Origin: Micropterus salmoides
Lineage: Eukaryota > Chordata > Actinopteri > Centrarchiformes > Centrarchidae
Reading direction: 5' to 3'
Assembly: GCF_014851395.1 (NCBI RefSeq)
Contig: NW_024041373.1
Span: 21,894,750 to 21,958,749, forward strand
DNA: 64,000 bases
The translations under genes were made by a program, and so were the position numbers. Below the pieces are notes generated by a model. The model saw nothing but the letters and a program-made list of their open reading frames with translations, had not been told where the DNA came from and did not search any database. Positions 57,113-64,000 of the stretch are shown here, in pieces. Every line of letters begins with the position of its first letter. The first letter of the stretch is position 1.

Positions 57113-58040
57113 GGTCCTGAGAGACAGGTCTCACTCTGCTGTGTAGGGATGAATCCCTGACAGCACCCGTGTTGCACAGTAAGAGACCCCTATTTCTGCC
57201 ACCCTGAGGGAGGGCAGGAGAGACAGAAACCAGCAAGAGCGAGGCGGAGAGAAAAGATAAAGTTTTCCCCATGTTTTTTGCCTCGTGCTCCTTCCTGCAG
57301 TCTTGTTGTGGTACAATACATCAGCAGCGTGAGACCTGCATCTTTATACAGCCCAGCTGCGAAAAATGAAATTATTTCTCTCAAATGATGTGACCACACA
57401 GGTCATTCCCTGTTCTCAAGTCTTTGTATGGCATTCCATGTTCCCCTGAATGGACAACCTGCTTATCAATAAAGAGGCCAAGCACTATGAAAGACCAGAA
57501 TATGGGGTGGAAGAAAGGGCTGACTTTTAAAGGGTCTGGTCTTCTGGAAAGGCATATCACGGGGCTGACAGAATAAATGGAAAACTCATAAACCCTTGAT
57601 TATTCAGCTCAACTGCAGAGCTGAAAACAACAATAAGTACCTGCAAACCAGAAGACTTCATTGCGTGTGTATTGTAGTGTGTGGTGATGGTGAATGTCTG
57701 GATGTATTATGTGCAGATATACTTTCAGCACCGTGTTGTTTTAATTTGAGTTACAGTATATAAGTCACACTCAGTGGGCAAAGATGGCACAAGAATTTCT
57801 TTGGTCAATCAAATGTGGAACAGCAAACCAAAATAGCACAACATAACCCATAATTGCAGAAAATCCTCAGGTTTGATTTTAAGAATAAAGTATTTTTGGG
57901 GGCTACTGCTCAGGTTAGACAGTGAGTTGGTCATATTAGTTAATTGGTTATGAAATGTGTCAATACAAATTATAAATCACAGATATTAAAACATGTGGCG
58001 ACAGATCCAAATGAAGTTATGAAGTTGCCCAACATGTCAG
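57113..58040. other. Non-coding DNA, nothing recognised
   Basis: No coding, RNA or clear repeat-family signal. Confidence 0.5.
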
Positions 58041-58275
58041 TTCACCCAAATGACAGAATAACATATTTTCTTACTTACCTATAGTATGTAGCACTGCAGA
58101 TAGTTAATTTCTTCAGTAGAAACTCATTCCAATGAAAGCTGTTCCCAGTGAGATCTGTGGATTACCCAGAGTGACGGGAACACTGTTTCTGGAAAGACAA
58201 GTTATTGTTGAATTTCTAAACGTAATTTTTCAATGCTGTAAGCACCACAAGCAAAATTCCACTCACCTGCAGTGG
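58041..58275. mobile_element. Rearranged relative of the 20.3-kb MITE
   Basis: ACATATTTTCTTACTTACCT (58061-58080) matches the left terminal sequence of the 20329-20642 element. 'TTTTTCAATGCTGTAAGCAC' (about 58226-58245), followed by AAAATTCCACTCACCTGC, matches the reverse complement of that element's internal GTGCTCACAGCATTGAAAAA block. Head and core are therefore in opposite relative orientation in the two copies. The right end is not identified. Confidence 0.55.
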
Positions 58276-60110
58276 ATAGTTTATTTGTTTGCATTGTATC
58301 TTATTTGAGAAATGCAATCATCTTTTAGTCAAACATAATTTTAACCACATTAATAACAAAGCCATGTATTATATATTAGTAGAAATGGAAATTACTTTTT
58401 GAAGTTGTTACACAGCTTGCATTTCACTTTCTGCCAAAAATGTCACTCAGACTACATACTTGTGTCTTGGCTTGTATTTTGAATTGTGAGGGGAAATGGA
58501 AGAAAAAAAAACATGTGCTATACAATATATTTATCTAAAAAAAATCAATATGAAAGTATTCTTTAGGATGGAACGCCACAAAAAGGTCAAATCCATCAAT
58601 CAATCCCTCTTGCCCGTCTCTCACTGCACATCCCTTTTCCTGTCAGTTAAGACTTCTTTATATCCTCATGTCTCCTTTTGCGTCATCCCTCCCTCATCTG
58701 TTCCTTCTGCTGCTTGTTCTTAACATACTGCCTCCAGGAAAATACCATTATAACCTGCTACTGAATAGGCATTTTGCACATATGTGTGTGTGTGTGCGCG
58801 TGTGTGTGTGTGAAGGTGTGTGTGCACATGCGAATGGGATTGGTGGATTGGGTGTGTTAGCTTCACGGTCGCCCCTGGCCTCCACACCACTTCCACAATA
58901 AAGCTTTCCCTGCCTACCACACTGCACTGACCTGGGCTATTGTCCAGCACAAAGCACTCTGGAGAGCAGCACCTCACCAGGCATTAGCATTTTAATCACA
59001 ACATGTAAACATGCAAGCATTATGGTGTCGCATGAGTGTAAAGCCTGTCAACAAAAAAAGAATATTTCAGAAAAGAAGTGATTTTATTTGAGGGAAAAAA
59101 TAATCTCCATCACAATAGGAACAAAAAACAGAGAACTTCAATCTGAACAGAATGATAATGTTTTTCTCAGTTGATAAAATATATGTACTGTATGTACTTT
59201 ACTTTCTGCTTCAACTTGTCTGCCTTATTTTTCTCAAAATGTTGCAATCACCTCTCCAGTTCCTGCTGATCCATATAGTCGTTTCAACAGTATAAAGCCA
59301 AATGCGCATTTTGTCCAAAGGAGGACAATCATCCTTCTTAAGTGTTACTATTTAGATTTACTTGTTACTTGACTGTGCAGTGGTACTTCTCATTGAGATA
59401 ACTGCATTTAAAGCTGTTACATAAAGAAGCGATTAAAGGTTAGAAACACCAGCCTTGTTCTTTCCGAAGAAACCATTTGGAGCAATTAATTCATGCCCAG
59501 TATGGAAACAACTTAAAAAGCTTTAATTTGTCGTCGGCATTGCTTTTGTTATTTTGCTATTTTGTTTTGTGTGAGTTGAGTGTTTTCGTACCAGTGTGCA
59601 CTGTAGATGACACGGCTTACTGTCAATCACTTAACTCCCACAGGGAGAAATGGAAAACTCTGCCAGGAATACATGTCACATTAAACTTCACTATCACATC
59701 CATGTTTGTCATTTAGCTGGGACGTAATTGTAAACTGCAAGTTACTTACCTTTAGGCAAGGTCTTTTTTTAAAATGACGAAACGCATGATGATTACTATA
59801 AATGTTAAAACCTAATTAGATGGTAAGATGTGAGACAATAGGGTTTTACTCTTGGACTCTACATACAAACTCTTTTGCTATCCAAGAAAGTACGGAGCAG
59901 TAGAATATTATACCCATAGTTAAACAAAGCTAATTTGTCAACAAAAAATGGTACCATTATTAGCACGGTGCTCTGTTGTCATGTGATCTTCAATGACAAC
60001 TGAAAAAACTCTATGGATCTGAAGTTTTTCTTTTTAACTATGTGTCACAGCTAAGGCCATGCCCCAATATTTTACTATGCTTTATTATTTACTTATATTT
60101 ACTCCTTATA
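58276..60110. other. Non-coding AT-rich DNA; interrupted GT array at 58783-58823
   Basis: C/T-rich at 58605-58720. Nothing else recognised. Confidence 0.5.
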
Positions 60111-60562
60111 TAATACTACTACTACTAATAATAATAATAATCTTTATAGAGCACTTTTCAAAAACCATGATACAAAGTGCTTTCACAAGTGAAAAGACAA
60201 TAAAGTATGCATAAAACAAGATAAAAGCAAGAAAACAATTAAACAACAATTAAAATACAGTTAAAAGAAAAAAAAAATTAAAAAGCAACTAAAAGCAGGA
60301 AAGGCTCTCCTATAAAAGTATGTTTTAAGAAAAGACTTAAGAGACTTCACTGGCTCGGCCGACTGTTCCAGAGCCTCAGGGCACTGACTGCAAATACTCT
60401 GTCCCCTTTAGTTTTCAGTCAAGACCCTGGAACAGACAACTGACCTCTGCCCGAGGATATCAAGGTACGTGCTGGTGCATATAGGACTAAAAGGTCAGAC
60501 ATATAACAGGGAGAGAGGCCATGAAGAGCTTTAAAATCTATTCTTAAACCTACTGAGAGCCC
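60111..60562 (-). mobile_element. L2-clade LINE, 3' end only
   Basis: Second L2 copy on minus, sharing with the 11.3-kb copy the (AAT)n tail, TCTTTAT...AGAGCACTTTTC, the AGGAAAGGCTCTCCTATAAA block and the coding remnant 'LRIDFKALHGLSPCYMSDLL'. It keeps about 110 bp (roughly 60363-60460) that the first copy lacks. The ILLITF residues present in copy 1 are missing, so it carries a small independent deletion. Homology stops near 60562 (ACTGAGAGCC). Confidence 0.88.
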
Positions 60563-61004
60563 GTCCCCCTTCCCTAGGCCTTTCTCATTTCTCAATTTGT
60601 ACATCCTCATTTCACAAGGAGAGAGGAGTCGATGCGACAGGCATTTATCAAAAGAAGACATACTTGCTTCAGCGCCATCATTTTAAAGTGACATCAATTA
60701 AATATGACATGTGGCACAGCTGCATCATCTGTCCATTGTCACACTTCTTTTATACATCACTGGTGCCAAAAAGACAAAGGATACACCTGTGCATCCTCGC
60801 TCATAGCTCCTCCAGCAAGCCTCCTCTCTCCTCCAGATGAATTTTAGGAATCGAGACATCCTTCGAGATGGCACACTGAGATCAATTTCAGGGTCACAGG
60901 CAGGAGGACACAGGAGAGAGGAGACCAAGGAGGCACAAAATAGAGAAATGAGAAGAGCCCCCTGTGTCTCCTGTACTCTTGTCTGTCGCTCTCTCTGTGT
61001 GTCT
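60563..61004. other. Non-coding spacer
   Basis: Purine-rich patch at 60890-60960. Nothing recognised. Confidence 0.5.
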
Positions 61005-61500
61005 ATAGTGTGGGCGTGGCAACCCCTTTCTGACTCTCCTGGCTCCCGGATCCCTGCTGATTATGCACACCTGCTGAACCTGCCCACCTGCTGTCCATCT
61101 ACTCATCAACTCATCAGTATTACAACCCGGCACTTCACACACTTGGTGCCAGATCATTTGCAAAGCTTCAGTGGTAGTCGGCGTGTGTACTTCCAGTGCA
61201 ATGTATCTCTGAGTGCTATTTCTTGTGTCGATTTTGTGTTAATATTCGCTTTTTATGTGTGCTATAGTGGGTCATCTTCTGCCTGCCTGCCTATTTACCT
61301 GCCTACCACTTTGCATCCTCATTCTGCCCTCAGCCTCAGCTATACTGTAGATCATCTAATTCCTGCCTGCCTTTTTGCCTGCCTGCTATCCCCCAAGGTA
61401 ATTCCAGCCTGCCCATGCACCTCATCTGTTCGTCCAGCCTAGCCTGGCTCTGCCAGTCACCATTGTGTTTCTGCCAGCCAAGTTTTGCCTCTCTATCGCC
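61005..61500. repeat. LTR-like or other repeat-derived block, tentative
   Basis: 'GTGGGCGTGGCAACCCC', 'CTGCTGATTATGCACACCTG' and a GCCTGCC-rich pyrimidine stretch (61285-61440) remind me of the U3/R part of teleost Gypsy-type LTRs. No internal retroelement genes, primer-binding site or matching second LTR are visible. The 201-residue open frame across it (60837-61442) lacks any domain and is not called a gene. Confidence 0.3.
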
Positions 61501-62020
61501 ATCCCTGCTTCCGTAAACTTAAAAATAATTTCCTGAGTTTGCCACTTTGAGCAACTGTCTTCACATTACACGTTGAAATATTGGTTACAGCTATAAAGGT
61601 ATAAACTGTAAGAATTTAGACTACTCTCCACCTGTCAAATTCATACTCCAAATAAATAGGGGGCAGCATATTACATCAGTTCATTTCTGCTCTTAGCTGC
61701 ATGGCTACTGAGCAAACTAGCTATCTTAGGGGTCCTATTAGCTGACTGAGTCCAAAATGGGAGTCCACCAACCAGAGTCATGAGTGTGAGCAATGGAACT
61801 GGGCTCAGCAGCCTCCCAGTGTTTACGGCAGATGGATGCCAGTTTGGCGACCGGTAATACAGTACCGATGTAAATTACAGTGGCTCCAACCAGGACTCTG
61901 ACTCCGGATGACGAAGACTTAGCAATTTCAAGTGGGAACAGGAGAGGTGTGAAGAAGGACAGCTTGTGCATCAGAGAGGCAGCGACTGCTTATGGAGCTT
62001 AAGGGTTTATTTCAACCTCA
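61501..62020. repeat. Possible dispersed repeat
   Basis: 'TTCATACTCCAAATAAATAG' with 'GGGGGCAGCATATTACATC' and the following block look like a teleost repeat I half-remember. Boundaries and class are uncertain. Confidence 0.25.
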
Positions 62021-62795
62021 CCAGAGTTGGTGATTGTTGGAACATTGGAAAGACTGACCAACATTTTTGCTAAGTTATATTTTGTTTGTTTGCCCCCCAA
62101 CTAATCGGAAGATCAGTGGCTTCCCCCAAACCCCAAATTGCTCCAGATGGCTGTGCTGTGTGTGAATGATTAATTTATTTCTGATGAGAAATGTATGTAT
62201 AAATGGGGTGAACGTGACATGTAGTTTAAACCAATTTGAGCAATCAGAAGACTAGAAAGACACTATACAAATGCAGTCCATTGATGTACAAAAGGACACA
62301 GGATGGGCCAAGGCTAGATGATAAGCATGCTAACTTAAGTTTGACATAACCACAGAATTGTTACTACTTCACAATCTAGCCATTTCTTACACATTGCATC
62401 TTTTAAGCAACCCTCACATTTTAACATGCTTCATTTTTTGCCATATATATATATATATTTTTTTTTATTATTACCAACTGTTTTTATACAGTATGTGTTC
62501 TATAAACATTTGGTAATGATTCATGCAGTTACAAGCTAGTTGGGGGAAGTGGTCTTCCTATGTCACAATGTAAACACTCCTGAGAGAAACAGTGACAATC
62601 AGAAACGGGTTAACACAGGTTCCTGCAGGTATAGTGAAAGAAATCCCCTCAGTTACATGAAAATCACCCACTTATAAAAAGAGGTGTCATGTTCCAGGTG
62701 ACTCCAGCGCCATGGAGTTGTGCCTTGGCTTAATAAAAAAAAAAAATCACCAGGCTAAAAATATGTACTGTTCCTAAATGAAGGTGATGAGGAGG
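62021..62795. other. Non-coding AT-rich DNA
   Basis: Short (AT)n plus T-run at 62443-62468 and A-run near 62735. Nothing recognised. Confidence 0.5.
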
Positions 62796-63245
62796 AGGAT
62801 GTGATATCCTCCCGTCTTAAAAGCAGTCTTCCTCTTTCATGCCATCCCACTTTCCGATTGGTATAACAGGTAATTAGCAGTGTGTCATGGCCCCGGGGAG
62901 CTGAGGAACGAGGAAGAGGTGGGTGAAGAGAGAGACTGAGAGAGATTTCTGATTACCTGACAAGTTAGGGCTGGAAAGGCTACACTTAGCCCATTAAAGA
63001 TTTTTTCTTCAGCATGACATTTGAGAGCAGCTGCGAAGCCGCGCGCCACCTTGCCATTTCCCTGTACACTGGGCATCCATTTAGGGACAGGGATGGAGAG
63101 AGAGAGAGAGAGGCCACCAGGCCATCACAGCGGCACAAATGGATTTCATTCACCAAGGTGAACTGTAGTACACTGATAAATGCACTTCCTTGAATGTCAG
63201 CAAATGTCACACAAGAAGCCATTTGCCACCGCTTTAATAGCTTTC
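62796..63245. promoter_or_regulatory. Candidate conserved non-coding element(s)
   Basis: Two balanced parts flank a GA-rich run (63090-63112). The left has CCGATTGG, ACAGGTAATTAGCAG, CTGATTACCTGAC, CCCATTAAAG and GAAGCCGCGCGCC. The right has CACAGCGGCAC, GGATTTCATTCACC and CACCGCTTTAATAGC. CpGs are retained. Inferred only. Confidence 0.33.
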
Positions 63246-64000
63246 CCAGACTTACAGAGGGAGTGACAGAAACTAAGAAGGCATGAGGTAAGATAAGGAA
63301 GATGATGAGTCACATGGAGTGAGAGACAAACAAATGCACTCATGTACAGGGAGTCAACACACAAAACGACAGAGGAATTAAGGCAGAGAGAATGAGAACA
63401 GATGAAAACAAGGTTGGGCTATTGTCACTTCCACATGATTAAGCAATTAGCTATTTGAGATGTCTCCAACAAGTCTAGTGCAACTAGACAGAAGTGGTTA
63501 TTTAGAACATAATCCCTCTCTTGCTTTCCTTCTCTTTCTCTCTCCTCGTTGAATGTATGTATCTTTCTTTTCACCTGCGTATCCCTCGACCTATGAATGT
63601 ATTTACAGTATGTTTCTGTCTGCCCGTTTGCCTTTCTCTGTGTACATATACGTGCATAGACACACAGTCACCCTTGTCTGTTAAAGCAAGAGTCGGCCCC
63701 ATTAAGTGTAATGTGAGAACTCACAGGTATGGTTGACGCCTCTGCTTCCTGAGAACTGTCTCACAAGGCCTGGGTTAAAACACACAAACTCACACACAAC
63801 CGCAAATATGAATAAATAAAGGGCTGCATAAGCACCTTTTAACATGCACAGTTGATAAATGTGTCAGTTAGGCAAAGCAAACCAATTACTGTTAGTCTGC
63901 AGTTGAAAATGTGCTGCATCATCCCAAGACAACATCCTGTTTACAATGCCTCAGCCTTATTATAAGACCGATGATAAACTCTTTCACCTGTTGTCTGAGA
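63246..64000. other. Non-coding DNA, nothing recognised
   Basis: C/T-rich patch 63510-63545. No gene or repeat family supported. Confidence 0.5.

Noticed and set aside
60837..61442. 201-residue open frame, the longest in the window
   Set aside because: Ser/Cys/Leu-rich with no domain. It crosses a GCCTGCC-rich repeat-like block and has no promoter or splice context.

Overview
The window looks like non-coding nuclear DNA from a ray-finned fish, most probably a percomorph teleost. The reasons are visible in the sequence: an unusually dense set of long CA/GT microsatellites (over twenty arrays of 24 bp or more), L2-clade LINE fragments with the fish-type (AAT)n tail, a tRNA-derived SINE with the common fish tail, decayed Tc1 transposase relics, and several dispersed repeats that I recognise from memory as widespread in teleosts. 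There is no operon-like organisation, and no long open frame survives scrutiny. I find no confident host protein-coding exon, tRNA, rRNA or microRNA. The longest open frames are microsatellite translations, repeats or chance.

Layout. 1-3.9 kb is AT-rich DNA with a fish repeat at 1.35 kb and a CA array. 3.9-10 kb alternates pyrimidine/purine tracts, candidate regulatory blocks (3.9, 5.2, 9.7 kb) and a widespread fish repeat at 8.6 kb. An L2 LINE relic on the minus strand occupies 11.3-12.4 kb. From about 14.7 to 27 kb the single-copy DNA has many blocks that keep CpG and carry homeodomain, POU and SOX-like cores between microsatellites. These are the best candidates for conserved enhancers (16.3, 17.5, 18.7, 22.7, 24.6, 25.6 and 26.4 kb). 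A hairpin-type MITE lies at 20.3 kb. 27-35 kb holds probable repeat debris, a (CTCCT)22 array, a fish repeat bounded by GT arrays at 30.8 kb, one weak exon-like segment (32.3 kb) and a regulatory-like block at 34 kb. 34.95-35.96 kb is a composite repeat with two tRNA-like modules. A SINE sits at 39.0 kb. 41-50 kb is microsatellite-rich, with an exon-like GC-rich segment at 45.2-45.4 kb that reads equally well on both strands. Tc1 relics occupy 50.0-50.96 kb. 51.3-55.8 kb again has candidate regulatory blocks. 56.8-57.1 kb is a CA cluster, 58.0 kb a relative of the 20.3-kb MITE, 60.1 kb a second L2 3' end, 61.0-62.0 kb an LTR-like or other repeat block, and 62.8-63.2 kb a last regulatory-like block.

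Interpretation. The picture (no exons, many blocks with homeobox-type motifs, transposons mostly decayed) fits a gene desert or a very large intron next to a developmental regulator. The target gene cannot be named from this window. Calls of conserved elements are inference from composition and motifs only; a cross-species alignment would be decisive.
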